64,000 nt of DNA from Amycolatopsis sp. NBRC 101858 (GTDB lineage: Bacteria > Actinomycetota > Actinomycetes > Mycobacteriales > Pseudonocardiaceae), in contig NZ_BSTD01000003.1 of assembly GCF_030269325.1 (NCBI RefSeq), positions 744,001 through 808,000 on the forward strand, read 5' to 3'. The notes under the pieces were generated by a model. The model made no database searches. It was not told the origin of the DNA and saw only the letters and a program-made list of their open reading frames with translations. The position numbers were made by a program, and so were the translations under genes. Positions 49,584 to 58,090 of the stretch are shown here, one piece after another; the stretch's first letter is position 1, and every line of letters starts with the position of its first letter.

Positions 49584-50105
49584 CTATTCGGCGGGGTTGA
49601 CCAGCTTCGCGGCCGCCTGCTCGGCGATGGCCGCCACCAGCTCGGCGTCGGTGCCCGGGTCGGGCCGGACCTGCAGGACGCTGCCATCGCGGCCGGGCAC
49701 CTTGCGCTGGACGAACCACGCTCCCCCGGACCCGATCTCCTGCCGGTGCCGCGACCGGATCGAGCCCTCGACGCGCTGGTAGGCCTCGCGCGGCACCTTG
49801 CCCGGCGCGGCCAGCCGGAAGCGCACCGGCGGCAGGTCGGCCAGCACGACCGCCGCGCCCGCCTCCCCCACTTCGGCCGTCTCGGTCAGCGTGAACACGC
49901 CGTCGGCCCAGGCCGCTTTACCGATCAGGTGCCAGCCGACGCGCCGCGCGCCTGCGCCGTCCGGGATCCACAGCCCGAGCTGCGTCACGACCAGGTGCCC
50001 GCCGCCCTCGACGGGAGCGCTGTCGATGACGTCTTCGCCGGGCGAAAGCGCTCCAGTGAAGTCCGCGGGTGTGCGGTCGCCGAGCAGCCGGCGCAGGAAG
50101 GACAC
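49584..50105 (-). CDS. Conserved hypothetical protein in the dnaG unit
   Basis: 173 residues from GTG 50105, beginning one base after the dnaG stop. SFLRRLLGDRTPADFTGALSPGEDVIDSAPVEGGGHLVVTQLGLWIPDGAGARRVGWHLIGKAAWADGVFTLTE is beta-rich and resembles a pleckstrin-like or SHOCT-less short-strand domain. The C-terminal third is helical. It is soluble, with no signal or membrane segment. Position suggests co-transcription with dnaG, but nothing links it to replication. I do not recognise a characterised family. Confidence 0.75.
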   Translation of the reverse strand: MSFLRRLLGDRTPADFTGALSPGEDVIDSAPVEGGGHLVVTQLGLWIPDGAGARRVGWHLIGKAAWADGVFTLTETAEVGEAGAAVVLADLPPVRFRLAAPGKVPREAYQRVEGSIRSRHRQEIGSGGAWFVQRKVPGRDGSVLQVRPDPGTDAELVAAIAEQAAAKLVNPAE

Positions 50106-50106
50106 G

Positions 50107-52023
50107 TCAGCCCCACGCGCCGGCGGCCGCCTGCTCGCCGAGCGACTTCTTGTACTGCTCCAGCGCGACGAGGTCGCCGAACAGCGCGCGGTAGTCGTCC
50201 GGCGCTTCGACCGGCGAGAGCCGCTGCAGCTTGCCCTTGATCTCCGCGATCTGCCGGCCGACGAGCCCCTCCTGCAGCCGGGCGAGGATCGAGGAAATGT
50301 ACCGCGAGTCGACTTCGTCCTTGGCCTGCAACGGTTCCACGGCCAGCTCGGACAGCACGCGCCGGACCGTCCCTTCCGGACAGTGCGGGGCCGCCGCGTC
50401 CAGCAGCGCCGGGCCGGTCAGGCCCGAACCCGCGCCGCCCGCCTTGAGCACGGCCTCGTGCACCGCGACGTACACCGGGTGCGTGAACGCCTCCAGCGGC
50501 AGCGCGTCGTACTCCGGCCCGGCGATCGCCGGCTGCTGCAGCGCCGCCTTCAGCGCCTCGCGCTGGACGGCGAACCGCGGGTCCTTCGGGGCCGGGCGGG
50601 CGACGTCCTGCGAAGGCGCCGGAGTCTCGGGAGCACCGACCCGGGCCGGCTGCTTGAGGGGCGCGCCGCCGCGCCGGTCGGTCGCGCCCGCGCTGCCGCG
50701 GACCCGGTTGACCACCTGGGCGACGTCCTGCCAGCCGACCCACCAGGCGAGCTTCGACGCGTAGCCGTCGCGGGCCGCGCGGTCCTTGATCGACGCGACC
50801 ATCGGCACGGTCTTCTGCAGCGCCGCGACCTGGCCGTCGACCGAGTCGAGGTCGTAGTTCTTGAGCGTGCTCCGGATGACGAACTCGAACAGCGGGGTCC
50901 GCCGCGCGACCAGGTCCTTCACCGCGCTGTCGCCCTTGGCCAGGCGCAGCTCGCACGGGTCCATGCCGTCCGGCGCGACCGCGATGTACGTCTGGCCGGC
51001 GAACGTCTGGTCGCCTTCGAAGGCCTTCAAAGCGGCCTTCTGACCCGCTTCGTCGCCGTCGAAGGTGAAGATCACTTCGCCGCGGAAGGCGTCGTCGTCC
51101 ATCATCAGCCGGCGCAGCACCTTCATGTGGTCCTCGCCGAACGCCGTGCCCGACGACGCGACCGCGGTCGGGACACCCGCCGCGTGCATCGCCATCACGT
51201 CGGTGTAGCCCTCGACCACGACGACCTGGTGCTTCTTCGCGATCTCGCGCTTGGCCAGGTCGAGGCCGAACATGACCTGGGACTTCTTGTAGATCGGCGA
51301 CTCGGCGGTGTTGAGGTACTTCGCCGAGATCCGGTCGTCGTCGAACAGCCGCCGCGCGCCGAAGCCGACGACCTCGTTGCCGACGTCGCGGATCGGCCAG
51401 ACCAGGCGCCGGTGGAAGCGGTCCATCGGACCGCGCTGGCCCTCCTTGGACAGCCCCGCCGTCAGCAGCTCCTTGACCTCGAAGCCGCGCGTGAGCAGGT
51501 GCTTCGTGAGCTTGTCCCAGCCGCCGGGGGCGTAGCCGCAGCCGAACGTCTTCGCCGCGGAGGCGTCGAACCCGCGCTCGGACAGGAAGTCGCGCGCCGC
51601 GCGGGCCTCGTCGGTGGACAGCTGCTCGGCGTAGAACTCCTGGGCCGCGCGGTGCGCCTCGATCAGCCGGCTGCGGCTGCCGCGGTCACGCTGGATCGTC
51701 GCGCCGCCACCTTCGTAGGTGAGCCGGATGCCGACCCGGTCGGCCAGCCGCTCGACGGCCTCCACGAAGGTGATCAGGTCGATCTTCTGGATGAACTTGA
51801 TCACGTCGCCGCCCTCGCCACAGCCGAAGCAGTGGAAGGTGCCGTGCGTCGGGCGGACGTTGAACGACGGGGTCTTCTCGTTGTGGAACGGGCAGAGGCC
51901 CTTCAGGCTGCCCCCACCGGCGCGGCGCAGCGCCACGTACTCCCCGACGACCTCGTCGATCCGGTTCCGCTCGCGCACCTCCGCGATGTCGCTCTCCCGA
52001 ATCCGTCCTGCCACGTCATCCAC
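50107..52023 (-). CDS. dnaG: DNA primase
   Basis: 638 residues. GTG 52023 has GAGG five bases upstream; an in-frame GTG at 52014 would give the family start AGRIRESDIAEVRERNRIDEVV. The CHC2 zinc-binding domain has CPFHNEKTPSFNV and FHCFGCGEGGD (about 45-75). The RNA polymerase core and TOPRIM fold carry VVVEGYTDVMAMHAAGVPTAVASSGTAF and FTFDGDEAGQKA. The C-terminal helicase-interacting domain ends with LVGRQIAEIKGKLQRLSP. It makes RNA primers for replication. The dGTPase gene, often directly linked to dnaG in actinobacteria, lies about 10 kb upstream here. Confidence 0.97.
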   Translation of the reverse strand: MDDVAGRIRESDIAEVRERNRIDEVVGEYVALRRAGGGSLKGLCPFHNEKTPSFNVRPTHGTFHCFGCGEGGDVIKFIQKIDLITFVEAVERLADRVGIRLTYEGGGATIQRDRGSRSRLIEAHRAAQEFYAEQLSTDEARAARDFLSERGFDASAAKTFGCGYAPGGWDKLTKHLLTRGFEVKELLTAGLSKEGQRGPMDRFHRRLVWPIRDVGNEVVGFGARRLFDDDRISAKYLNTAESPIYKKSQVMFGLDLAKREIAKKHQVVVVEGYTDVMAMHAAGVPTAVASSGTAFGEDHMKVLRRLMMDDDAFRGEVIFTFDGDEAGQKAALKAFEGDQTFAGQTYIAVAPDGMDPCELRLAKGDSAVKDLVARRTPLFEFVIRSTLKNYDLDSVDGQVAALQKTVPMVASIKDRAARDGYASKLAWWVGWQDVAQVVNRVRGSAGATDRRGGAPLKQPARVGAPETPAPSQDVARPAPKDPRFAVQREALKAALQQPAIAGPEYDALPLEAFTHPVYVAVHEAVLKAGGAGSGLTGPALLDAAAPHCPEGTVRRVLSELAVEPLQAKDEVDSRYISSILARLQEGLVGRQIAEIKGKLQRLSPVEAPDDYRALFGDLVALEQYKKSLGEQAAAGAWG

Positions 52024-52055
52024 TCTAGCCTCGCCGTTTGCGGCACACTCGGGGC

Positions 52056-53009
52056 ATGGCCTCCACGCCCACCGCCCAGGACACCCTCGCCGCGGAGTTC
52101 GCCGCCCACCGCGGCCACCTGATCGGGGTCGCCTACCGGCTGACCGGCACGCGCGCCGACGCCGAGGACGCGGTCCAGGAGTCCTGGCTGCGCCTGGCCG
52201 GGCTCGACGACGCGGGCCGCGCGGCGATCCGCGACCTGCGGGGCTGGCTCACCACGGTCGTCGGCCGGATCTGCCTCGACCGGCTCAAGTCGGCCGCCGC
52301 CCAGCGCGAGCGGTACGTCGGCCAGTGGCTGCCGGAGCCGGTCGTCACGCCGTTCGGGCAGCCGGTGAGCGAGGACCCCCTCGACGTCGCGGTCCGCGAC
52401 GACGGCCTGCGGATGGCCGCCTTGGTCGTGCTCGACAAGCTGACCCCCGAGCAGCGCGTCGCGTTCGTGCTGCACGACGCCTTCTCGGTGCCGTTCTCGG
52501 AGATCGCCGACGCGCTCGGCGTCTCGGTCGACGCCGCCCGCCAGTACGCGTCCCGGGGCCGCAAGGCGCTCGCCGACGCCGACCCGGCCCCGCGCGTCCC
52601 GCTCGACGACCAGGCGCGGATCCTCGAGAAGTTCGTCACCGCGCTGCAGCAGGGCGACATCCGGGCCATGACCGAGCTGCTGGCCCCGGACGTCGTGCTC
52701 ATCGGCGATTCGAACGGCAAGGGCCGCACCACCCGCCAGCTCATCCTCGGCCCGGACAAGATCGCCCGGTTCTTCATCGGCCTCACGCGCAAGTACGCGC
52801 CCGGCATGGTCGAACGCGGCGCGCCGGTGCTGGTCAACGGCGACCTGGGGATGTACCTGCCGCCGATGCCGGGCCGCGAAGGCTTCCTCGCCCTCGACGA
52901 GCACGTGCAGTCGGTCAGCATCCGCGACGGCAGGATCGTGGCGATCTACGACGTGGTCAACCCGGACAAGCTGACCCGGATCACGCGTCCCGGCGCCGCG
53001 CCTGAGTGA
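52056..53009 (+). CDS. ECF41-type RNA polymerase sigma factor (SigJ-like)
   Basis: 317 residues from ATG 52056. Region 2 has HRGHLIGVAYRLTGTRADAEDAVQESWLRLAG and RGWLTTVVGRICLDRLKS; region 4 has LTPEQRVAFVLHDAFSVPFSEIADALGVSVDAARQYASRGRKAL. The C-terminal SnoaL-like domain (about 190-317) ends with the diagnostic IYDVVNPDKL, which marks ECF41. In this group the C-terminal domain replaces an anti-sigma factor. ECF41 genes are usually found near carboxymuconolactone-decarboxylase-like or oxidoreductase genes, and one lies at 53818. Divergent from dnaG. Confidence 0.92.
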   Translation: MASTPTAQDTLAAEFAAHRGHLIGVAYRLTGTRADAEDAVQESWLRLAGLDDAGRAAIRDLRGWLTTVVGRICLDRLKSAAAQRERYVGQWLPEPVVTPFGQPVSEDPLDVAVRDDGLRMAALVVLDKLTPEQRVAFVLHDAFSVPFSEIADALGVSVDAARQYASRGRKALADADPAPRVPLDDQARILEKFVTALQQGDIRAMTELLAPDVVLIGDSNGKGRTTRQLILGPDKIARFFIGLTRKYAPGMVERGAPVLVNGDLGMYLPPMPGREGFLALDEHVQSVSIRDGRIVAIYDVVNPDKLTRITRPGAAPE

Positions 53010-53751
53010 TCCCGGCCGCCAGCAGGAGCACGGCGATGGCGCCGAAGAAGGCCAGGGCCCAGCCCGGGCTCAGGGGTGAGTCCGAAAGGACGGTGGCGTT
53101 GCCGCCGTCCCGGCCGGCGTTGGCTTCCCCGCTCCCGCTGAGGAACTTCGTGACGGCGTTCAGCGGCATCCACCGGTGGATCGCCTGCCCCGCCCGCGGG
53201 ATCAGCGTGACGACGTTCTCCGCCATGAGCGGATAGACGACGAGCAGCGCGACCGCACCGGCGGTGTACCGCACGAGCAGGCCCACGCCGACCCCGCAGA
53301 CGGCGGCCAGTGCGAACACCGGACCGGTGCCGGCGACGATCCTCCAGTCCGCGACGCTGTCCAGCGCCAGGTCGGCGTCCGGGGCGAGCACTCGCGCCAC
53401 CAGCCAGGCCGAGAACGCGGCGGCCTCGCCGACGGCGAAGGCGTACCCGGCGGCGACCACGGCCTTCGCGAGCAGCGCGGGCCACCGGCCGGGCACGCCC
53501 TGGAAGGTGCTGTGGATCGTGCCGGTGTGGTACTCGCTGGTCACCGCGAGTGCGCCCAGCAGCAGGACCGCGACCAGCCCGAGCTGGTAGCCGAACTGGG
53601 TGCTCGCGACGGTCGGCGGCAGCCGCGACTCGGTCGCCGTCAGGGCGGTGAGCGCGGCCGGGCCGGCCATCGCGACCATCGCGAAGCCACCGCACACCCA
53701 GGGCGTGGCGATGCTGAAGAGCTTGATCCGTTCACTGGCGACGAGGTGCAT
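52981..53751 (-). CDS. ABC-2-type permease-like membrane protein
   Basis: 256 residues with about six membrane helices (TPWVCGGFAMVAMAGPAALTAL, FGYQLGLVAVLLLGALAV, LAKAVVAAGYAFAVGEAAAFSAWLVA, FALAAVCGVGVGLLVRYTAGAVALLVVYPL, WALAFFGAIAVLLLAAGI). The TSEYHTGTIHSTFQGVPGRWPALLAKAVV segment matches ABC-2 permeases. No ATPase gene is adjacent, so it is an orphan or uses a partner elsewhere. Its 3' end overlaps the convergent sigma gene by 29 bases. Confidence 0.7.
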   Translation of the reverse strand: MHLVASERIKLFSIATPWVCGGFAMVAMAGPAALTALTATESRLPPTVASTQFGYQLGLVAVLLLGALAVTSEYHTGTIHSTFQGVPGRWPALLAKAVVAAGYAFAVGEAAAFSAWLVARVLAPDADLALDSVADWRIVAGTGPVFALAAVCGVGVGLLVRYTAGAVALLVVYPLMAENVVTLIPRAGQAIHRWMPLNAVTKFLSGSGEANAGRDGGNATVLSDSPLSPGWALAFFGAIAVLLLAAGITQARRRDA

Positions 53752-53817
53752 GCCCGGAACGGTCCCGCGGCGGGCCCCCGTCGCGCGTCCGCCCGGGGTC
53801 CGATTCCCGGGGTCCTA

Positions 53818-54384
53818 CTACGGGAGCGGGACGCGGCAGGCGTCGCCGGAAGTGAAGCCCTGGTCGACGATGCCGAGCGCGCTGTTCATCCGGGCGCGCG
53901 AGTTCTCCAGCGCGATCTGGTAGGTCAGCTCGACGACGCCCGCGCGGCCGAACTCGCGCTCGAGCTCGGCGACCTGCTCGTCGGTCACGGTGACCTGCTC
54001 GCCGGACATCGCGTCGGCGTAGGCGATCGCGAGCCGTTCCTGGTCGCTGAACGCGGGCGAGGTCGCGTAGTCGTCGATCTTCTTCAGCCGTTCGATGTCC
54101 AGGCCGTCGTGCTTCTGCAGCATCGTGCCGAAGTCGACGCACCACGAGCAGCCGATCCGGGTCGCGACGCGGTAGACGGCGAGCTCGCGCACGTTCGCCG
54201 GCACCTTCTTCGACGCCCGCTCCACCATCAGCTCGTGCACGGCGTTGGCCCGCAGCAGGCCGGCGTGGTGCGCGGCGACGGCCATCGGCTCGGGCACCGC
54301 GCCGTAGCGCCGCCCGGCGATCCGGTAGACCAGCTTGAGGAACGGGCCGGCGTCGGACGTCTTCTTGGCGGGGATGCGAGGCAT
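53818..54384 (-). CDS. Carboxymuconolactone decarboxylase/AhpD-family protein
   Basis: 188 residues. The core ANVRELAVYRVATRIGCSWCVDFGTMLQKHDG has the CxxC redox pair (CSWC) of AhpD-like peroxidase partners. SPAFSDQERLAIAYADAMSGEQ and VELTYQIALENSRARMNSALG complete the fold. It is probably a thiol-based oxidoreductase or peroxidase rather than a decarboxylase. This family is the typical target of ECF41 sigma factors; the ECF41 gene lies less than 1 kb away, separated by the permease gene. Confidence 0.88.
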   Translation of the reverse strand: MPRIPAKKTSDAGPFLKLVYRIAGRRYGAVPEPMAVAAHHAGLLRANAVHELMVERASKKVPANVRELAVYRVATRIGCSWCVDFGTMLQKHDGLDIERLKKIDDYATSPAFSDQERLAIAYADAMSGEQVTVTDEQVAELEREFGRAGVVELTYQIALENSRARMNSALGIVDQGFTSGDACRVPLP

Positions 54385-54406
54385 CTGCGTTCTCCTTCGT
54401 TCGCGG

Positions 54407-55765
54407 TCACGACGAGGACGAGACCGCGGCGGGAGACGTGACAGCGGGCGCGGTGAGCCAGGCCACCAGCATGATCGCGGCCGCGGCGCCGAACACGACG
54501 GTGAGGCCGGCGGTGGTGAGCCCGCCGGTCGTGGCCAGCGCGAGCCAGCCGAACACCGCCGCGCCGGCCAGCCCGCCGGCCTGCCGGGCGAAGGTCAGCG
54601 ACCCCAGCGTGACGCCCATCAGCTCGCGCCGGGCGCGGGTCTGGCCCAGGACGGTGTATGCGGACGTGCAGACCGCGAAGGCCGCACCGATCGCGAACAG
54701 CCCCGGCGCGAGGAACCAGGGACTGCCGTCGAGGGCGGCCGCGACGGCGATCGCGCCGAGCCCGGCCGTGCCGAGCAGGCAGCCGGACCGGCCCCACGCC
54801 GTCATGTCCGGGCGTTTGCGGGCCAGTGCGGCGAAGGAGGCGGACAGCGCGAGTTGCCCGGCGGTCATCGCGACGAGCAGCAGACCGGTCCCCGCCGCGT
54901 TGGCTTTCAAGGCCGCGACCAGGGCGACGTAGGTGAACGTGCCGTAGAGCGCGGCGCCGGCCAGTCCGTTGACCAGCACCGCGCGCGCCAGGACGGCGTC
55001 CGCGAAGACCTTCGGCGAGATCAGCGGGCTCGGGGTGCGGCGCTGCCGGCGCACGAACAGGAATCCCGCGGCCACGGCGGTCCCGACCAGGATCGGCGTC
55101 CACAGTGGACTTCTTGCGAGTGCGTCGAAGGTGCCGAGCGCGACGACCGCGGAGCCCGCGACGGTGAGCAGCACACTGCTCCCGGCGTCGAACTTCTCCT
55201 TGGTACGACGGGGTTTCGCGGGCAGGCCGCGCAGGCCGAGCAGCAGCGCGGGCACGCACAGCGGGAGGTTGACCAGGAAGATCCAGCGCCAGCCCGGGCC
55301 GGCGGCGAGCAGCCCGCCCAGCGGCGGCCCGCCGAGGGTGGCGGCTGCGAAGACCGCCGTCTGCCAGCCCTGGCGGCGCAGCAGCTCGTCGCGCTCGAAC
55401 AGCTCGCCGAGCGCGCTCATCGCCGTGACGATCAGGCCGCTCCCGCCCAGGCCCTGCAGTGCGCGGGCGGCGATCAGCGAGCCGAGGTCGGGCGCGGCGG
55501 CGCACCACGCCGACGCCGCGGCGAACACCAGGACCGAGCCGGCGAACGAGATCCGGCGGCCGTGGAGGTCGCCGAACCGGCCGTGCAGCGGCGTCGCGAC
55601 GGTGAGCGTGAGCAGGCCGGCGGCGGTCACCGCGACGAGGCCCGTGCGGGCGTGCAGGTCTTCGCCGATCGAGGGCAGGGCCGCGGTGACGATCAGGCCG
55701 TCGAGCTGGGCCATGGCCATCCCGAGCAGGAGACCCGCGAAGGCGAGGTTCCGAGATGCGTGCAT
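54407..55765 (-). CDS. MFS drug-efflux transporter (DHA2-like)
   Basis: 452 residues from ATG 55765. About 14 hydrophobic segments are visible. Motif A-like GRFGDLHGRRISFAG and motif C-like TLGGPPLGGLLAAGPGWRWIFLVNLP are diagnostic of DHA antiporters; GVTLGSLTFARQAGGLAGAAVFG lies in the C-terminal half. An in-frame ATG at 55795 would run through the operator and into the divergent marR start, so 55765 is preferred. The transcript is probably leaderless: a TATAAC lies about nine bases upstream. Likely repressed by the divergent MarR protein. Confidence 0.88.
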   Translation of the reverse strand: MHASRNLAFAGLLLGMAMAQLDGLIVTAALPSIGEDLHARTGLVAVTAAGLLTLTVATPLHGRFGDLHGRRISFAGSVLVFAAASAWCAAAPDLGSLIAARALQGLGGSGLIVTAMSALGELFERDELLRRQGWQTAVFAAATLGGPPLGGLLAAGPGWRWIFLVNLPLCVPALLLGLRGLPAKPRRTKEKFDAGSSVLLTVAGSAVVALGTFDALARSPLWTPILVGTAVAAGFLFVRRQRRTPSPLISPKVFADAVLARAVLVNGLAGAALYGTFTYVALVAALKANAAGTGLLLVAMTAGQLALSASFAALARKRPDMTAWGRSGCLLGTAGLGAIAVAAALDGSPWFLAPGLFAIGAAFAVCTSAYTVLGQTRARRELMGVTLGSLTFARQAGGLAGAAVFGWLALATTGGLTTAGLTVVFGAAAAIMLVAWLTAPAVTSPAAVSSSS

Positions 55766-55793
55766 AAAGCACACGTTATAACGTGCCTTATGC
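55762..55793. promoter_or_regulatory. MarR operator and overlapping divergent leaderless promoters
   Basis: GCATAAAGCAC (55762-55772) and GTGCCTTATGC (55783-55793) form an inverted repeat with one mismatch, enclosing the perfect 12-bp palindrome ACGTTATAACGT (55773-55784). TATAAC occurs on both strands as a -10 element, six to nine bases before each ATG, and both start codons (55765 minus, 55790 plus) lie inside the palindrome. Repressor bound here would block both genes. Confidence 0.8.
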
Positions 55794-56239
55794 ACACATC
55801 AACCCCGGACGGCGGCCCTGCCCTCTTCCGGCTGGTCCGGCACTGGTCGCGCCAGTGGGCGCCGGACGTCGTCGAGCGGTTCGCCGAGGGCGCCCCGACG
55901 TGGACAGTGCCGAACCTCCTGGTCATCCAGGCCGTCGACGGTGCCACGGCGGCCGAGGTGACGGTCGCCGACGTGGCCCACCAGCTGGGCATCGACCGCT
56001 CGGTGGCCAGCCGGATGGTCGCCGAAGCCGGCCGAGACGGCTTCGTGAAACGCTCGACGTCCGCCCGGGACGCGCGCCGGGCAGTCCTGACGCTCACCGA
56101 CGCGGCGAAGGAGTTCCTCGCGGCTTCGCAGGCCCACCAGCGTCAGGCGTTCGAGGCACTCGTGGGCCACTGGCCCCGCGAGGACCGTGAACGCTTCGCG
56201 GGCTACCTGAGCCGGCTTGCCGACGAAGTCCTCGGCTAA
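55790..56239 (+). CDS. MarR-family transcriptional repressor
   Basis: 149 residues from ATG 55790. The winged helix-turn-helix reads VTVADVAHQLGIDRSVASRMVAEAGRDGFVKRSTSARDARRAVLTLTDAAKEFL, with the DxRxxxLxLT wing typical of MarR. N- and C-terminal helices would form the dimer. It is divergent from the MFS exporter and shares with it one palindromic operator that overlaps both starts, so autoregulation and exporter control are very likely. Its stop overlaps the convergent CMD gene by four bases. Confidence 0.92.
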   Translation: MHTSTPDGGPALFRLVRHWSRQWAPDVVERFAEGAPTWTVPNLLVIQAVDGATAAEVTVADVAHQLGIDRSVASRMVAEAGRDGFVKRSTSARDARRAVLTLTDAAKEFLAASQAHQRQAFEALVGHWPREDRERFAGYLSRLADEVLG

Positions 56240-56913
56240 CCCAGGATTTCGTTCAGGACTTCCCAAGCCCGCCAGGCGCGCGTGACGCCGAACTGGGCGG
56301 TGAACCGCAAGGCCGCGCGTACGTCTTCGGGCGCCGCGCCGCCCCTCAGCGCGCGTCCGACGTGGATGCGGAACGTGTCTTCCAGGGTCTGGTAGTGGAC
56401 GTCGACGCTGAGGCTGACCAGGCCGCGCTCGCGTTCGCTGAGCGTGCCGGGTCCGTGTCCGGCGCGCATCGCCGACTGCAGGTCGAAGTACCCGGCGAAG
56501 TGCGGGTCCAGCTCGGTCAGCCGCGCCCGCACTTCGTCCGGCAACGGGCTGGGGCCGTCCAGCACCGGCTCGGGGCCCGCCCGTTCCGGGTCGATGCCGA
56601 GCTCCGCTTCGAGCTCGGCGATCCGCTCGATGCCCGCGGTCGCGGCGTGGTAGCCGCAGTCGTAGGAGACGAACCGCAGCAGCTCGCGAATGTCCGAAGT
56701 GGACACTCCGGCGGCCAGGCCGGCCCGGACGTGCGCGGTGAACGCCAGGCCCAGGCTCGCCTGGCAGACGTCGGCCGTGACGCAGAGGAACGTCTTCTCG
56801 CGGTCGGTCAGCTCCGGGATCGCCCGGACGTGCTTCGCGGTGGCGCCGACCATCCGGGCGAACGCCGGGTCGAGCGCGGCCAGCCTGCCGAGGCTGGTTT
56901 CGGTCGTGGTCAA
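56236..56913 (-). CDS. Carboxymuconolactone decarboxylase-family protein, tandem domains
   Basis: 225 residues, two CMD modules. The first has LTDREKTFLCVTADVCQASLGLAFTAHVRAGLAAGVSTSDIRELLRFVSYDCGYHAA; the second has LSERERGLVSLSVDVHYQTLEDTFRIHVGRALRGGAAPEDVRAALRFTAQFGVTRAW. Neither has a CxxC pair, so AhpD-like redox chemistry is unlikely and true decarboxylase or lyase-type chemistry is possible. It is divergent from the TetR gene across two tandem operators, so it is probably the regulated target. Confidence 0.85.
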   Translation of the reverse strand: MTTTETSLGRLAALDPAFARMVGATAKHVRAIPELTDREKTFLCVTADVCQASLGLAFTAHVRAGLAAGVSTSDIRELLRFVSYDCGYHAATAGIERIAELEAELGIDPERAGPEPVLDGPSPLPDEVRARLTELDPHFAGYFDLQSAMRAGHGPGTLSERERGLVSLSVDVHYQTLEDTFRIHVGRALRGGAAPEDVRAALRFTAQFGVTRAWRAWEVLNEILG

Positions 56914-56946
56914 GAGCGTGCTCCCTCAGTGTGGTGAACATTCGTA

Positions 56947-56986
56947 GCGCTACAGCTGTAGTGCAAATGACGCTACACCTGTAGCG
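56947..56986. promoter_or_regulatory. Tandem TetR-type operators
   Basis: Two copies of CGCTACA-N2-TGTAGCG-like palindromes: 56947-56964 (GCGCTACAGCTGTAGTGC, one mismatched pair) and 56971-56986 (CGCTACACCTGTAGCG, perfect arms). Centres are 23 bp apart. They lie between the divergent CMD and TetR genes and should bind the TetR protein. Confidence 0.8.
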
Positions 56987-57016
56987 CAATGGGTGTCCAG
57001 CTACACTGGGCCGACC

Positions 57017-57616
57017 ATGACCGAGAACCGCCGCCGCCCCAACGCCCGAGGCCAGGGCGAACTGCTGCGCGAAGAGATCGTCACGGCCGCCGTGCGGATG
57101 CTCGACGAGCTCGCCGACGACGAAGCGCTGTCGCTGCGGGCCGTCGCGCGCGAGGTGTCGATCGCGGCGACGTCGGTCTACCTGCACTTCCCGGACCGCG
57201 ACGCGCTCGTGCTGGCCGCGATGCAGCGCTGCCACGAAGAGCTCGTCGGCGCCGGGGACGCCGCGGCCGCCGAAGCCCCCGATCCGGCGGCCGCGCTGCG
57301 CGCCCGGATCCTGACGCAGGCGGCGTGGGCGCGCGAGCACCCCGGGCTCTACAAGGTGCTGCACGAGAGCAAGGTCCACCGGCGGCTCGGCATGCCGTTC
57401 AAGGAGGTCATGGTCGCGCGCACGATCGACGCGGTCCAGGCCTGCATGGACGCGGGCCTGGCGCCCGCCGACGACGCCACGACCGTCGCCATCGACCTGC
57501 GGACCGCCGTCAACGGCATGCTGGCGCAGCGGATCAACGAACCCGACCTGCCGTGGCCGCCGGCCGTCGAGCAGGTCGACCGGTTCCTCGTGAAGCTGGT
57601 CGGCCTGCGGCGCTGA
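57017..57616 (+). CDS. TetR-family transcriptional regulator
   Basis: 199 residues. ATG 57017 is the start that gives the usual basic N-terminal arm (MTENRRRPNARGQGELLREEIVTAA). The HTH is LSLRAVAREVSIAATSVYLHFPDRDALVLAAMQRC. The C-terminal ligand domain contains WAREHPGLYKVLHESKVHRR and DLRTAVNGMLAQRINEPDLPWPP, as in the TetR_C WHG-type group. Tandem palindromes lie 31-70 bases upstream, between it and the divergent CMD gene. Confidence 0.92.
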   Translation: MTENRRRPNARGQGELLREEIVTAAVRMLDELADDEALSLRAVAREVSIAATSVYLHFPDRDALVLAAMQRCHEELVGAGDAAAAEAPDPAAALRARILTQAAWAREHPGLYKVLHESKVHRRLGMPFKEVMVARTIDAVQACMDAGLAPADDATTVAIDLRTAVNGMLAQRINEPDLPWPPAVEQVDRFLVKLVGLRR

Positions 57617-57654
57617 CTTGTGATCACAGCGGGAACCGGCTTGGGTGGGCGGGT

Positions 57655-57999
57655 ATGAGCCTCCAGACGGTGGTCCCGCGGATGGTGGTGCGCGACCTCG
57701 TCGCCGCCGTGGCGTTCCTGCGGTCGGTGTTCGGCGCGACCGGCGAGGTCGAAAGCGGGCGCCCCGCCGAGATCCGCATCGGCGACTCGCTGGTGATGGT
57801 GTCGGCCGAAGGCGAGCGCGAGCTGTTCCCGGCGTTCCTCTACGTGTACGTGGCCGACGCGGACGCGACGTACCGCCGGGCGCTGGACTGCGGCGCGACC
57901 AGCCTCGAGCCACCGGCGAACACGCCCTACGGCGACCGCCGCGCGATGGTCCGCGACCCGTTCGGCAACGTCTTCCAGATCGCCCACCGCCGCGGCTGA
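57655..57999 (+). CDS. Glyoxalase/bleomycin-resistance-fold protein
   Basis: 114 residues, a single vicinal-oxygen-chelate domain: VVPRMVVRDLVAAVAFLRSVFGATGEVE, RIGDSLVMVSAEGE, LYVYVADADATYRRALDCGATSLEPPANTPYGDRRAMVRDPFGNVFQIAHR. The DPFGN end is characteristic of PhnB/VOC proteins. ATG 57655 is preceded by a GGGTGGGCGGG purine tract. It follows the TetR gene by 38 bases and may be co-transcribed. The metal-binding His set is incomplete, so catalytic activity is uncertain. Confidence 0.85.
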   Translation: MSLQTVVPRMVVRDLVAAVAFLRSVFGATGEVESGRPAEIRIGDSLVMVSAEGERELFPAFLYVYVADADATYRRALDCGATSLEPPANTPYGDRRAMVRDPFGNVFQIAHRRG

Positions 58000-58090
58000 C
58001 CGCGATCCCGCGGTTCGGCCATGGCCGGCTCGATGACCCGGCTGACGCGCACCAGCCGGGGCGCGCGGTGCCGGAGCTCGGCGAGCAGGT

